64,000 nucleotides of DNA from an uncultured Pelagibacteraceae bacterium (lineage in GTDB: Bacteria > Pseudomonadota > Alphaproteobacteria > Pelagibacterales > Pelagibacteraceae). The notes beneath the pieces are model-generated. The model was not told the DNA's origin, made no database searches, and worked only from the letters and a program-made list of their open reading frames with translations. This document shows positions 34,466 through 45,262 of the stretch, piece by piece. Position 1 is the first letter of the stretch. Each line of letters opens with the position of its first letter. The stretch spans positions 1 to 64,000 of the forward strand of contig CACMRC010000007.1 of the NCBI GenBank assembly GCA_902615975.1, written 5' to 3'. The position numbers were made by a program, and so were the translations under genes.

Positions 34466-35190
34466 TAAATACCACCTAAATTAACGTTTGAATAAACGTT
34501 TTGAACATCGTCGTCTTCCTCAAGAGTTTCTAAAAAATCTACAACATTATCTTTATTTTCTATATTTACCTCAACACTATTTAACGGGACCCATTCAATT
34601 TCTGTAGAAATAAAATTCGCAATAATTTTCTCAAGTTTTTTTTTTACATTATATATTTCGCTCATTTGACACTGGACCTCATGATAGTCCTTATAAGAAA
34701 AACATTCATCGGCTCCGGACTCAATCGCTAGATCTAAAATTTTTTCGTCAGATATCTCCTTTTTATCAATTTTGATTATACCCAATTGTTGAAAATTATG
34801 AGAGGCAGAACCTTGGGTTCCTAGGCTCCCTCCACTCTTTTGAAAAATAGTTCTAATATTTGATGCGGTCCTATTTTTGTTATCTGTCAAAGTTTCAACT
34901 ATAACAGCAATCTTTTCTGGTCCAAACCCCTCGTATCTTAAATTTTCAAAATTTGCTCCTGTAGCTGCAGAAGATTTATCTATTGCTCTTTCAATATTAT
35001 CTTTAGGCATATTTGCAGATCTAGCAGCCTGTACTGCAGATCTTAGTCTGGGGTTCATTGCTGGATCTTTGTCACCAAGCTTTGCCGCAACAGTAATCTC
35101 TTTAGATAATTTTGAAAATATCTTTGATCTTTGCTTATCAGCCTTACCCTTTTTATGTTTTATTCCTGCCCAGTGTGAATGTCCCGCCAT
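34465..35190 (-). CDS. yebC: YebC/PmpR family regulatory protein
   Basis: MAGHSHWAGIKHKKGKADKQRSKIFSKLSKEITVAAK. Confidence 0.97.
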   Translation of the reverse strand: MAGHSHWAGIKHKKGKADKQRSKIFSKLSKEITVAAKLGDKDPAMNPRLRSAVQAARSANMPKDNIERAIDKSSAATGANFENLRYEGFGPEKIAVIVETLTDNKNRTASNIRTIFQKSGGSLGTQGSASHNFQQLGIIKIDKKEISDEKILDLAIESGADECFSYKDYHEVQCQMSEIYNVKKKLEKIIANFISTEIEWVPLNSVEVNIENKDNVVDFLETLEEDDDVQNVYSNVNLGGI

Positions 35191-35195
35191 GATCT

Positions 35196-35999
35196 TTAAA
35201 TATTTTTTAGTTGATCTCCGTATACATAGCTTTTGATTTTTATTGCTAAACCTGTTTTTATATCACAATCTACTATAACACCACATAAAGTAGCATCTCC
35301 AGTAGCGGGAAAATGTTTCAATGAATTCTTTTTTAAAAATCTATTTAAAGAGTTTTCTTTATTCATTCCAATCACTGAATCATAATCACCACACATACCT
35401 GCATCGGTTTGATATCCAGTTCCATTATTAAGTATTCTGGCATCATTTGTTGGAATATGAGTATGAGTTCCAACCACTAGAGTTGCCTTTCCATCGAATA
35501 GATGTCCTATAGCATTTTTTTCGCTGGTAATTTCCCCATGGAAATCAACTACAAGTAAATCAAAATCCTTTTTCATTTTATTTTCTTTTAAAAATTTTTG
35601 AGAAGCTTCAAAAACATCTTCACACTTTTTCATAAAAACGTTGCCCATCAAATTAAGAACTCCAATTTTAATATCATTCTTTGTTTTATAAATCTGAAAA
35701 CCTTTTCCTGGTGCAGGTTCAAATAAATTTTTAGGTCTTAATAATCTTTCTTCTTTATCAATAAATTCCATAATTTCTTTTTGATCCCAAACATGATTGC
35801 CAGTTGTGATAACATCAACTCCACAATTAAAAAAATCCTTACATATTTCTTTAGTTAGCCCCACACCTTGAACTGCTGCATTTTCACCGTTTACTATTAC
35901 AAAATCGATTTTGTTTTTATCAATTTCATTTAATAAATTACTTGTTAATTTAGAACATCCTGAAATTCCAACAACATCTCCTAAAAATAAAATTCTCAT
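35196..35999 (-). CDS. YmdB family metallophosphoesterase
   Basis: MRILFLGDVVGISG, NGENAA, TTGNHVWDQKE, VDFHGEITSEK, GTHTHIPTNDARIL. Confidence 0.92.
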   Translation of the reverse strand: MRILFLGDVVGISGCSKLTSNLLNEIDKNKIDFVIVNGENAAVQGVGLTKEICKDFFNCGVDVITTGNHVWDQKEIMEFIDKEERLLRPKNLFEPAPGKGFQIYKTKNDIKIGVLNLMGNVFMKKCEDVFEASQKFLKENKMKKDFDLLVVDFHGEITSEKNAIGHLFDGKATLVVGTHTHIPTNDARILNNGTGYQTDAGMCGDYDSVIGMNKENSLNRFLKKNSLKHFPATGDATLCGVIVDCDIKTGLAIKIKSYVYGDQLKNI

Positions 36000-36541
36000 T
36001 GTATAATTTTTTTTTCGGTTATTATTAAATCAAGTTTCTTATCATACTTGTTGATAGGTATTTTTTTTATCCCCTGGTATGAAAATCCTAATCCAATTTT
36101 AAATATTTTTTTAATTTTAGATACTTTTTCTAAATAACGATCATAAAATCCTCCGCCATAGCCTAATCTATTCAAATCATCATCATAAGCTACTAAAGGA
36201 ACAAATATTATATCTGGGTAAATTTTCTTTCCTAAAGTTGGCTCAGCAATTCCATACTTATTAATTTTTAAAGGATCTTTATTTGTCCATTCAAAAAAAT
36301 CCATTTGGTTATTTTCTTTAATTATTGGTAAGGAAATATTTGCCTTTTTGTTTCTTAAAAAATAAAGCATGTCCAAGTCATCAATCTCATGATTACAAGG
36401 GTAATACCCTCCTACATTTTTGAAATTAATTTTATTTTTTTTTAAAAATAGATAAATTTTGTCAGGATTGAGACTAAGTTTTTTATTAAAATTTTTTTTT
36501 CTAAGATTTAAAATTTTACTTCTTAACTTAGATTTACTCAC
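35996..36541 (-). CDS. 5-formyltetrahydrofolate cyclo-ligase
   Basis: PDIIFVPLVAYDDDLNRLGYGGGFYDRYL. Confidence 0.92.
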   Translation of the reverse strand: MSKSKLRSKILNLRKKNFNKKLSLNPDKIYLFLKKNKINFKNVGGYYPCNHEIDDLDMLYFLRNKKANISLPIIKENNQMDFFEWTNKDPLKINKYGIAEPTLGKKIYPDIIFVPLVAYDDDLNRLGYGGGFYDRYLEKVSKIKKIFKIGLGFSYQGIKKIPINKYDKKLDLIITEKKIIQ

Positions 36542-36545
36542 AGAC

Positions 36546-36992
36546 CTACTTTGAAATGTTTTCTAATTTTGCTTTTTTTACAAAATTTGATATTTGATCA
36601 GCAGCTTCATCAATTAAATTTTCGTATTTTTTTTGATTATCTTCAATTTCTTGTTTTAAATTTTCATGATCAAGATTTAGTTTTTCAATTTCAGATTCTT
36701 TTGTGTCCCTATAATCGTAAATTAGAGATTTTAGTTCTTTAAATTTTTTTGATAGATCATTAAATTCTTCTTTTTTTTGATCTACTTTTTTCTTAGTTTC
36801 ATAATATTCATCCATTATTTTTACAGCTGTAATTAATAATAATTTATTTTCACCTAGATTTCCCAAATCATTTTTTAAATTATTAAACTTTTTGTTAATC
36901 TGAATTAACAATTCTTCTAAGTGCTCTTCTTGTCCATCTTCACAAGCAAGCAAAAACTCTTTATTGTTAAATTTTATACTTACATTTGCCAT
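36546..36992 (-). CDS. zapA: Cell division protein ZapA-like
   Basis: MANVSIKFNNKEFLLACEDGQEEHLEELLIQINKKF; next to 5-FCL. Confidence 0.82.
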   Translation of the reverse strand: MANVSIKFNNKEFLLACEDGQEEHLEELLIQINKKFNNLKNDLGNLGENKLLLITAVKIMDEYYETKKKVDQKKEEFNDLSKKFKELKSLIYDYRDTKESEIEKLNLDHENLKQEIEDNQKKYENLIDEAADQISNFVKKAKLENISK

Positions 36993-37303
36993 TTATCTAT
37001 TTCATCCAATAGTGTGTCAGTTTCTTGATTAAGTTCGTCAATTTTTTCAGAAAATTCAATTTGTTTTCTTTCTTCCAACTTTTCTTTGTTTTTTAAATCC
37101 TCAAGTTTTTTAGATAGATTTTCATGTTCCTCGAGCAAAGTTTTATATTTTTCTTCAATCTGTGTTTTTTCAATTTCTAATTGATTTTGTTTTGTGCTTA
37201 AATTTTCGATATTTTTTTGTAATTCAGGATTTGTTAGATCTAAATTTTTTAATTCCTCTAATGCAATATTTAATTTTTTTTCTTTTTCGTTTATAGAATT
37301 CAT
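36980..37303 (-). CDS. Coiled-coil protein of unknown function
   Basis: 107 aa heptad-rich ORF overlapping zapA start. Confidence 0.65.
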   Translation of the reverse strand: MNSINEKEKKLNIALEELKNLDLTNPELQKNIENLSTKQNQLEIEKTQIEEKYKTLLEEHENLSKKLEDLKNKEKLEERKQIEFSEKIDELNQETDTLLDEIDKWQM

Positions 37304-37356
37304 ATATATATGTTTATATTATTAAATAGATTCTTCTTAGTCTAGTCAGGATAATT

Positions 37357-39315
37357 TTGAGCAAACTACACAATGATTTAGCTAATTGCATCAGATTTTT
37401 ATCAATTGATGCTGTTCAAAAAGCAAATTCAGGTCACCCAGGAATGCCAATGGGTATGGCAGATGTTGCAACAGTTTTATTCAAAAATTTTTTAAGATTT
37501 AATCCAAACAATCCAGATTGGTTAAATAGAGATAGATTTGTTTTGTCTGCAGGTCATGGTTCTATGCTTTTATATTCTTTACTTTACCTAACTGGATATA
37601 AAAGTATATCAATTAATAATATTAAAAAATTTAGGCAGCTTAATTCTATTTGTGCTGGACATCCTGAATATCATCCGAAAACAGGTATTGAAACTACAAC
37701 AGGTCCTCTTGGACAGGGTATATCTAATGCAGTTGGTTTTGCAATAGCTGAAGAAATTTTAAAAAATAAATTAGGTAAAGATTTAATTAATCATAAAACT
37801 TATGTTTTAGCTGGAGATGGATGCTTAATGGAAGGAATAAGTCATGAGGCAATGAGTTTAGCGGGACATTTAAAACTTAAAAATTTAGTTATGCTATTTG
37901 ATAACAATTCAATTTCAATTGATGGTCCAACAAGTCTCGCGGTTTCAGATAATTTTAAAAAAAGATTTGAGGGATATGGTTGGGATTATATTTCTATCAA
38001 CGGTCATAATGAAAAAGAAATTTTTAAAGCACTAAAAAAAGTTCAAAAAGCTAAAAGACCTACTGTGATTTCTTGTAAAACAAAGATTGGATATGGTTCA
38101 CCGAATAAATCTGGAAAAGCATCGTCCCATGGAAGTCCATTGGGAATAGAAGAAATCAAGCTTGTAAGAAAAGCCTTAAATTGGAAAACCAAACCTTTTG
38201 ATATCCCAAATAAAATTTTAAAAGAATGGAGAAAAATTGGCCAAAGAGGTGAAATTTTAGAAAAAAAATGGAACAAAGCATTAAAAAGAAAAAAAATAAA
38301 ATTTAATCAAACTTTAAAAAATAACTTTACTACGGTTCTAAAGAAAGAAAAAGAGAATGCAATAAAGGACCCAAAAAGTTTAGCTACTAGAAAATGTTCA
38401 GAAATGACATTGAATGCGTTAACAAAACAAAAAAATAATTTAATTGGTGGTTCTGCTGATTTAGCGGGATCGAATAATACAAAAACTAAAAACCATAAAA
38501 TAATTAAACCTGGAGATTTTACTGGTGACTACATTCACTATGGAGTGAGAGAACACGCAATGAGTGGGGTCATGAATGGTATCGCACTTCACAGTAACCT
38601 AATTCCTTATGGAGGTACTTTTTTAATATTTTCTGACTATTGCAAACCTTCAATCAGATTGTCTGCCTTGATGAAAAAAAGAGTCATTTATGTAATGACT
38701 CATGACTCTATTGGGCTAGGAGAAGATGGCCCTACCCATCAACCTATAGAACAGCTTTCGGGCTTACGTGCTATACCTAACCTAAATGTATTCAGACCTG
38801 CAGACAGAATTGAAACTATCGAGTGTTGGGAACTTGCATTAAAAAGCTCAAAAACACCTAGCGTTCTATCTTTAACAAGACAAAATTTAAATCCAGTAAG
38901 AAAAACAGATCCAAATAAAAACTTATGCTCATTAGGTGCTTATGAGGTTTTAAGAACAAATAAAAAAATTAATCTAACAATATTAGCGAGTGGATCTGAA
39001 GTTAATCTAGCGTTAGAGGTTAGCCATAAATTAGCCAAAGATAAAATATATTCCAAGGTGATATCAATGCCTTGTATGGAACTTTTTGAATTACAATCAA
39101 AATCTTATAAAAATAAAATTTTAGAAGAAACAAAATTTAAAATATCCATTGAAGCTGGATCAAGCGATTGTTGGAAAAAATATTTAGGGGATAACGGTAT
39201 TGCTTTTGGAATTGATGAATTCGGAAAAAGTGCACCCTATAAAGATATTTATAAATATTTTGGACTTGAGAGTACAAACATTAAAAATATCACAAAAAAA
39301 TTATTAAATAAATAA
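37357..39315 (+). CDS. tkt: Transketolase (TTG start)
   Basis: ANSGHPGMPMGMADV, GDGCLMEGISHEAMSLAGHL, REHAMSGVMNGIALH. Confidence 0.97.
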   Translation: MSKLHNDLANCIRFLSIDAVQKANSGHPGMPMGMADVATVLFKNFLRFNPNNPDWLNRDRFVLSAGHGSMLLYSLLYLTGYKSISINNIKKFRQLNSICAGHPEYHPKTGIETTTGPLGQGISNAVGFAIAEEILKNKLGKDLINHKTYVLAGDGCLMEGISHEAMSLAGHLKLKNLVMLFDNNSISIDGPTSLAVSDNFKKRFEGYGWDYISINGHNEKEIFKALKKVQKAKRPTVISCKTKIGYGSPNKSGKASSHGSPLGIEEIKLVRKALNWKTKPFDIPNKILKEWRKIGQRGEILEKKWNKALKRKKIKFNQTLKNNFTTVLKKEKENAIKDPKSLATRKCSEMTLNALTKQKNNLIGGSADLAGSNNTKTKNHKIIKPGDFTGDYIHYGVREHAMSGVMNGIALHSNLIPYGGTFLIFSDYCKPSIRLSALMKKRVIYVMTHDSIGLGEDGPTHQPIEQLSGLRAIPNLNVFRPADRIETIECWELALKSSKTPSVLSLTRQNLNPVRKTDPNKNLCSLGAYEVLRTNKKINLTILASGSEVNLALEVSHKLAKDKIYSKVISMPCMELFELQSKSYKNKILEETKFKISIEAGSSDCWKKYLGDNGIAFGIDEFGKSAPYKDIYKYFGLESTNIKNITKKLLNK

Positions 39316-39316
39316 A

Positions 39317-40324
39317 ATGACAATTAAAATTGGAATTAATGGAATGGGACGGATTGGTCGTATGGTTGTTAGATCAATTGTCGAAAGTAAAAATAAAAAT
39401 TTAAAAATTAATCATATAAACAACAGGTCAAATTCAGAAACTACATCTAAATTAATCAAATATGATTCTATACATGGAAAATTAAATGCTGATTTAGATT
39501 ATGATCCAAATCATTTAATAATTAATAAAAATAAAATTACATTTTCTCAAGAAACAAAAATTGAAGACATAAATTGGAAAAAATATGATATTGATTATGT
39601 TTTAGAATGTACTGGAAAATTTAATTCGAAAGAAAAACTTCTTGCTCACATAGAAAATGGTGCAAAAAAGGTGATCGTTTCTGCTCCATGTAAAAATGCT
39701 GATAAAACAATAGTATTTGGTGTTAATGAAAATATAATTACTAAAGAGGATAAAATAATATCTGCAGCTTCGTGCACAACTAATTGTCTAGCACCAGTAA
39801 CTAGTGTTCTTGATGAAAAATTTGAAATTGAAAAAGGTTTTATGACTACAATTCATGCGTTTACAAGCGATCAGAGAATTTTAGATAATTCTCACAAAGA
39901 TCCAAGAAGAGCAAGATCAGCGAGTCAATCAATAGTTCCTACCTCAACAGGAGCTTCGAAAGCAATAGGAGAAATAATACCAAACCTCAAAGGGAAACTA
40001 GAAGGTGTTGCGATGAGAGTGCCTACTCCTAATGTTTCTCTGGTTGAATTAGTTTTTTGTACAAAAAAAGATATTAGTATAAAAAAAATTAATGATGCCT
40101 TTGAAGAAGCATCAAAAAATAAATTAAAAAATATCTTAGAAGTTACTCATGAAAAATTAGTATCTATAGATTTTAATCATCATCCTGCTTCTGCAATAGT
40201 AGATGCCTCTTTAACAAGTGTGGTTGGAGGTAATATGGGTAAAATATCAGCCTGGTATGATAATGAATGGGGCTTTTCTAATCGAATGTGTGATATCGCT
40301 GAAACTTTGCATAAAATCTCTTAA
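39317..40324 (+). CDS. gap: Glyceraldehyde-3-phosphate dehydrogenase
   Basis: IGINGMGRIGR, SAASCTTNCLAPV, WYDNEWGFSNR. Confidence 0.98.
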   Translation: MTIKIGINGMGRIGRMVVRSIVESKNKNLKINHINNRSNSETTSKLIKYDSIHGKLNADLDYDPNHLIINKNKITFSQETKIEDINWKKYDIDYVLECTGKFNSKEKLLAHIENGAKKVIVSAPCKNADKTIVFGVNENIITKEDKIISAASCTTNCLAPVTSVLDEKFEIEKGFMTTIHAFTSDQRILDNSHKDPRRARSASQSIVPTSTGASKAIGEIIPNLKGKLEGVAMRVPTPNVSLVELVFCTKKDISIKKINDAFEEASKNKLKNILEVTHEKLVSIDFNHHPASAIVDASLTSVVGGNMGKISAWYDNEWGFSNRMCDIAETLHKIS

Positions 40325-41502
40325 TGAGAAGTATTATAAATGAAAAAAATCTTAACAATAAAAAAATATTATTAAGACTAGATTTAAATGTTCCTATAAA
40401 CAGAGGAAAAATAACAGACACAACAAGAATCGATAAAATTCTTCCTACATTAAATTTTTTGATTAAAGAGAAAGCTAAAATTATAATTTTATCTCATGTT
40501 GGAAGACCAAAAGGTAAAACAGATAGAGAGCTTTCTCTGGAACCAATTCGTACAGAATTACAAAATAAATTAAAAAAAAAAGTAAAACTTATTACTGAAA
40601 ATATTAAAGAAATAAAAAGTAAAGATTTCTTAAATGAATATAATGAGGATATTTTTATTTTAGAAAATATTAGATTTTATTCTGAAGAAGAGCAAAATGA
40701 TAATAGGTTTGCAGAACATCTATCGAATCTTGGAGATATATATGTAAATGATGCTTTTTCTTGTTCGCATAGAGCTCATGCCTCAATTTGTGAAATTCCA
40801 AAATTCTTGCCCTCATTTTCTGGGTTGCAGCTAGACTTAGAGGTGAATGCACTTAATAAGATAACTTCTGAAATTACCAGACCGATTACTTGTATTATTG
40901 GTGGGTCTAAAATTTCAACTAAGATTAATGTTATTAAAAATTTAATTCCTAAATTTGATCATATTATAATTGTTGGGGGTATGGCTAATAATTTTATAGA
41001 ATATTTTGGAAATAGAGTTGGCAAATCTATTAAAGAAAAAAATTGCGATAAAATAGTAGAAGAAATCATCACTCTATCAAAAAAAGAAAAATGTAAAATA
41101 ATCTATCCAGAAGATGTAATTGTATCTAAAGATTTAAATGGATCTCCTCAAAAGAAAGAATTGAGTAAAATATTATCTGATGAAATGATATTAGATATAG
41201 GTCCAAAAACTATAGAAAAAATAACAAATATTATTGATGATAGTAAAACTATACTTTGGAATGGACCCGCAGGATATTTTGAAAATCCAAATTTTGCTTA
41301 TGGAAGTATTCAAATAGCAAAAAAAATAGTTGAAAATAATAAAGCAAACAAAATTTTTTCAGTTGCTGGTGGTGGAGACACAGTTTCTTTATTAAATAAT
41401 TTAAAAGCTGTTAATGAATTTAATTTTGTTTCAACTGCAGGTGGAGCATTTTTAGAATATCTTGAAGGTAAAAACCTTCCTGGTATAACCGCATTAAATT
41501 AA
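40324..41502 (+). CDS. pgk: Phosphoglycerate kinase
   Basis: LLRLDLNVPI, LSHVGRPKG, NDAFSCSHRAHAS, GGGDTVSL. Confidence 0.98.
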   Translation: MRSIINEKNLNNKKILLRLDLNVPINRGKITDTTRIDKILPTLNFLIKEKAKIIILSHVGRPKGKTDRELSLEPIRTELQNKLKKKVKLITENIKEIKSKDFLNEYNEDIFILENIRFYSEEEQNDNRFAEHLSNLGDIYVNDAFSCSHRAHASICEIPKFLPSFSGLQLDLEVNALNKITSEITRPITCIIGGSKISTKINVIKNLIPKFDHIIIVGGMANNFIEYFGNRVGKSIKEKNCDKIVEEIITLSKKEKCKIIYPEDVIVSKDLNGSPQKKELSKILSDEMILDIGPKTIEKITNIIDDSKTILWNGPAGYFENPNFAYGSIQIAKKIVENNKANKIFSVAGGGDTVSLLNNLKAVNEFNFVSTAGGAFLEYLEGKNLPGITALN

Positions 41503-41503
41503 A

Positions 41504-42514
41504 ATGTCTGAATTAAATAAAATTGCACTTAAAATAATTTCCAACGGTAAAGGTATACTTGCGGCTGATGAAAGCAATGGAACTATGACTAAAAGACTTG
41601 AAGCAGTAAATGTCAAATCAACTCCAGAAAATAGACTTTCCTTCAGAGAAATTCTTTTTTCATCAGATGGAATGAAGGATTATATAGGTGGTGTTATTCT
41701 TTACGATGAGACCATCAAGCAAATTTCAAGTACAGGAAAATCAATACCAAATTTAATATCCAGTTCAGGTGCAGTTCCTGGAATTAAAGTTGATACTGGT
41801 GCAAAAGATTTAGCAAATTCTCCTAAAGAAAAAGTTACAGAAGGATTAGATGGTCTTAGAGATAGATTAAAAATGTATTATGATCTTGGAGCAAGATTTA
41901 CAAAATGGAGAGGTGTCTATTCTATTGGTGAAAATTATCCAAGCAAACTGGCAATAAGTAGTAATGCTCATGCACTTGCTAGATACTCTGCACTAGTTCA
42001 GGAAAATGGAATGGTTCCGATAGTAGAACCCGAGGTATTAATGGATGGAAACCATTCTGTAGAAGTTTGTTTTAATAAAACATCAGAAGTAATTAAAAAA
42101 TGTTTTGAGGAACTAATTTTACACAAAGTTGATTTATCGGGAATTATTTTAAAACCAAATATGATTTTGTCTGGCAACCTATCAGAAAATAAAATTTCTA
42201 GTGAAGAAGTTTCTATCAAAACGTTGGAATGCCTAAAAAATTGTGTACCTAATGAAGTTCCTGGAATAGCTTTTTTATCTGGAGGGCAATCTGAAATTGA
42301 AGCTACAGAAAATTTAAATTTAATAAATAAAAACAATAATACCAATTTTATAATGACCTATTCATATGGAAGAGCTCTTCAACAAAGTGCTTTAAAAGTT
42401 TGGTCTAATGATATTAAAAATGTAGAGACAGCTCAAACTACTTTTAATCATAGGGCTAAAATGTGTACTTTAGCTGCTCAAGGAAGATGGTCTAGTGAGC
42501 TTGAAAATAAGTAA
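41504..42514 (+). CDS. fba: Class I fructose-bisphosphate aldolase
   Basis: GKGILAADESNGTMTKRLE, KWRGVYSIG, PIVEPEVLMDG, LKPNMILSG. Confidence 0.97.
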   Translation: MSELNKIALKIISNGKGILAADESNGTMTKRLEAVNVKSTPENRLSFREILFSSDGMKDYIGGVILYDETIKQISSTGKSIPNLISSSGAVPGIKVDTGAKDLANSPKEKVTEGLDGLRDRLKMYYDLGARFTKWRGVYSIGENYPSKLAISSNAHALARYSALVQENGMVPIVEPEVLMDGNHSVEVCFNKTSEVIKKCFEELILHKVDLSGIILKPNMILSGNLSENKISSEEVSIKTLECLKNCVPNEVPGIAFLSGGQSEIEATENLNLINKNNNTNFIMTYSYGRALQQSALKVWSNDIKNVETAQTTFNHRAKMCTLAAQGRWSSELENK

Positions 42515-43115
42515 AAAAAAATTTATTTATCTTATTTCTCCTAACAAAATTCCTAATTCTTTCTATAAAAATTTAAAATTAGTTTTAAAAACTGGAAAAG
42601 TAAGTTTTTTTCAACTTAGACTTAAAAATCATTCTCTTAAAAAGAAAATTATAATTGGAAAAAAAATTAAGAATATTTGTAAAAAAAATAAAGTAAAATT
42701 TATAATTAACGATGATCCTTTACTTGCTTTAAAATTAAACGCAGATGGATGCCATCTGGGTCAAAAAGATATGAATATTAAAATTGCAAAAAAAATACTT
42801 GGTAAAAAAATTATAGGAATTACTTGTCATAATTCTATGAATTTAGCAAAAAAAGCAATTAAAGCTAAAGCTGATTACATTGCTTTTGGCGCTTTTAATA
42901 AATCTAAAACTAAAAAAACTAAGCATGTAGCCTCTGTAAAGATTTTAAATCAAGTTAAAAAATTTACAAAAACACCAACTGTAGCTATTGGTGGAATTAA
43001 TGCTGTTAATTATAAAAATCTATTATTGAATAATGCAAATTTTTTAGCTATTTCAAGCTACATTTGGAAAAATAAAAAATATAAACCGTTACAAGCTATA
43101 GAAAGATTAAAATGA
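42495..43115 (+). CDS. thiE: Thiamine-phosphate synthase
   Basis: FFQLRLKNHSLK, FIINDDPLLALKLNADGCHLGQKDM, ADYIAFGAF. Confidence 0.88.
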   Translation: MSLKISKKKFIYLISPNKIPNSFYKNLKLVLKTGKVSFFQLRLKNHSLKKKIIIGKKIKNICKKNKVKFIINDDPLLALKLNADGCHLGQKDMNIKIAKKILGKKIIGITCHNSMNLAKKAIKAKADYIAFGAFNKSKTKKTKHVASVKILNQVKKFTKTPTVAIGGINAVNYKNLLLNNANFLAISSYIWKNKKYKPLQAIERLK

Positions 43116-43672
43116 AAATTAATGCTGGAGAAATAAGAGTTGGAATGCTCTTAGAGTATAAAAATGATTTATGGCAAGTTTTGAAAACTCAACATGTAAA
43201 ACCAGGAAAAGGTGGCGCTTTTGCTCAAGTTGAAATGAAAAGCTTAAATAAAAATACAAAATTAAATGAAAGGTTTAGATCAAGTGAAACGGTAGAAAAA
43301 GCATCACTGGAGGAAACGACTTACAATTATCTATATAGTGATGAAACTAATTATTTTTTTATGAATCCAAAAACATTTGAACAAATAGAAATAAAAAAAG
43401 AAACTGTAGGTGAGAAAGGTAAACTTTTAACTGAAAACTTGGAAGTTTCTGTAAGTTTTTATAACGAAAACCCACTATCTATTGAATTACCTAACCAAGT
43501 ACAGTGTAAAATTGAAACTACTGATGCAGCTCTTAAAGGACAAACTGTTTCATCATCTTACAAACCAGCAACTCTTGATAATGGTTTAAATATTCAAGTT
43601 CCTCCTTTTATTGAAGCAGGGGATGAAATCATAGTTGATACTAGAAATTTAGAATATATTAAAAAAATCTAA
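43112..43672 (+). CDS. efp: Elongation factor P
   Basis: VGMLLEYKNDLWQVLKTQHVKPGKGGAFAQVEMKSL. Confidence 0.98.
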   Translation: MKINAGEIRVGMLLEYKNDLWQVLKTQHVKPGKGGAFAQVEMKSLNKNTKLNERFRSSETVEKASLEETTYNYLYSDETNYFFMNPKTFEQIEIKKETVGEKGKLLTENLEVSVSFYNENPLSIELPNQVQCKIETTDAALKGQTVSSSYKPATLDNGLNIQVPPFIEAGDEIIVDTRNLEYIKKI

Positions 43673-43673
43673 A

Positions 43674-44414
43674 ATGATCTCTATATCTTCAAATTTAAAT
43701 ATTATGATCAAAGCTGCTGAAAAAGCCTCAAAGTCTGTAATAAGAGATTTTGGAGAAGTTGAGAAATTACAGGTATCTAAAAAAGGACCCCGAGATTTTG
43801 TTACAAAAACTGATAAACATGTAGAAAAAATTCTAATTGAAGAACTTTCTAAAACAAAAAAAAATTATTCTTTTTTATCAGAAGAAATTGGTTCAATTGA
43901 AAACAAAGATAAAGATAATATTTGGATTATTGATCCAATAGATGGTACAACAAATTTTCTACATGGTATTCCTCATTTTGCAATTTGTTTAGCTCTAGAA
44001 TCTAAAAAAGAAATAATTAGTGGTTTGATTTATGATCCTATTAAAGATGAAATGTTTTATGCAGAAAAAAACAAAGGAGCATATCTAAACAATCAAAGAT
44101 TACGAGTATCAAACAAAAATTTAATAGATGAATGTTTGTTTTCTAGCAATCATGAAGGAGTCAAATTCAGCAATTTAAATATGAGATACAGTGGATGTGC
44201 AGCTTTAGACTTGGCTTATGTGGCTTCAGGTAGACTGGATGGTTTTTTTCACAATAAAATTAATATTTGGGACGTAGCAGCAGGAGCCTTATTGGTAGAG
44301 GAGGCAGGTGGGATAGTTAATGATTTAGATAAATTCGATCAGAATAATATAGATATTCGAGCATCTAGTGGGGCAATTAATGATAAAATGCTTGAAAATT
44401 TAAAGAACTTTTAA
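43674..44414 (+). CDS. suhB: Inositol monophosphatase family protein (SuhB-like)
   Basis: DNIWIIDPIDGTTNFLHGIPHFAICLAL, NIWDVAAGALLVEEAGG. Confidence 0.94.
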   Translation: MISISSNLNIMIKAAEKASKSVIRDFGEVEKLQVSKKGPRDFVTKTDKHVEKILIEELSKTKKNYSFLSEEIGSIENKDKDNIWIIDPIDGTTNFLHGIPHFAICLALESKKEIISGLIYDPIKDEMFYAEKNKGAYLNNQRLRVSNKNLIDECLFSSNHEGVKFSNLNMRYSGCAALDLAYVASGRLDGFFHNKINIWDVAAGALLVEEAGGIVNDLDKFDQNNIDIRASSGAINDKMLENLKNF

Positions 44415-44442
44415 TTGTGTTCTAGGTTTCTTTTGTTATAAG
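44415..44442 (+). promoter_or_regulatory. Putative sigma70-like promoter for rpmE (TTGTGT-N16-TATAAG)
   Basis: Pattern match in the 35-bp gap upstream of rpmE. Confidence 0.35.
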
Positions 44443-44449
44443 TCTCGAT

Positions 44450-44680
44450 ATGAAAAAAGACATACACCCAAACTACCACACTATTAAAGTTGAAATGACT
44501 GATGGTACTCAGTTTGAAACTAAATCAACTTGGGGTGCAGAAGGTGATATATTAAAACTAGAAATTGATCCTAAATCACATGCAGCCTGGACTGGTGGAA
44601 AACAAAAATTAATGGATAAAGGTAGAATAAGTAAATTTAATAAAAAATTCCAAAATTTTAAATCGGAAAAAAAGAGCTAA
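44450..44680 (+). CDS. rpmE: Ribosomal protein bL31
   Basis: [29 protein letters not shown]. Confidence 0.96.
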   Translation: MKKDIHPNYHTIKVEMTDGTQFETKSTWGAEGDILKLEIDPKSHAAWTGGKQKLMDKGRISKFNKKFQNFKSEKKS

Positions 44681-45262
44681 ATGTCAAATGCACCTTTAAT
44701 GCCAATGGCAACTGCCGTTTGGTTAGTAGAAAATACCACATTAACTTTCAAACAAATCGCAGATTTTTGTAAATTACATGAAGTTGAAATACAAGGAATC
44801 GCAGATGGTGAAGTGGCAAAGGGTATTAAAGCATATAATCCTATTATATCTGGTCAACTTTCAAGAGAGGAAATTGAACTATCATCAAAAGATGAAAACA
44901 GACCATTAAATATTAAAAGTAGTGATATTGAAATTTCAAATAACGAGAAAAAAATAAAAAAATATATTCCTTTATCAAAAAGACAAGATAAACCCGACTC
45001 TGCTTTATGGTTAATTAAACAACACAATATATTAAAAGATTCTCAAATAGCTAAGTTAGTTGGTATTACTAAAAATTCTGTGACATCAATTAGAAACAAA
45101 AGTTATTGGAACTATAATAATTTAAATCCAAAAGATCCTGTTGCTTTAAATTTATTTACTCAAAAAGATTTAGTTGAGGCTATTGAAAAAGCTGAAAGAA
45201 GAATAAAAAGAGAAAAAAAAGAAAAGGAAAAACAAAATAAATCAACCCAGGCATCTGTATAA
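44681..45262 (+). CDS. DUF1013 family protein (TrcR-like cell cycle transcriptional regulator)
   Basis: MPMATAVWLVENTTLTFKQIADFCKLHEVEIQGIADGEVAKGIKAYNPI, characteristic of the alphaproteobacterial family. Confidence 0.88.
   Translation: MSNAPLMPMATAVWLVENTTLTFKQIADFCKLHEVEIQGIADGEVAKGIKAYNPIISGQLSREEIELSSKDENRPLNIKSSDIEISNNEKKIKKYIPLSKRQDKPDSALWLIKQHNILKDSQIAKLVGITKNSVTSIRNKSYWNYNNLNPKDPVALNLFTQKDLVEAIEKAERRIKREKKEKEKQNKSTQASV

Noticed and set aside
36542-36545. 6S RNA (ssrS) between zapA and the 5-formyl-THF cyclo-ligase gene, its usual neighbourhood in several proteobacteria
   Set aside because: The two genes are separated by only 4 nt, so no room for ssrS here; it must be elsewhere or absent.
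42400-43115. TPP riboswitch upstream of thiE
   Set aside because: thiE overlaps the fba 3' end and no TPP aptamer consensus was recognised; translation coupling is the simpler explanation.
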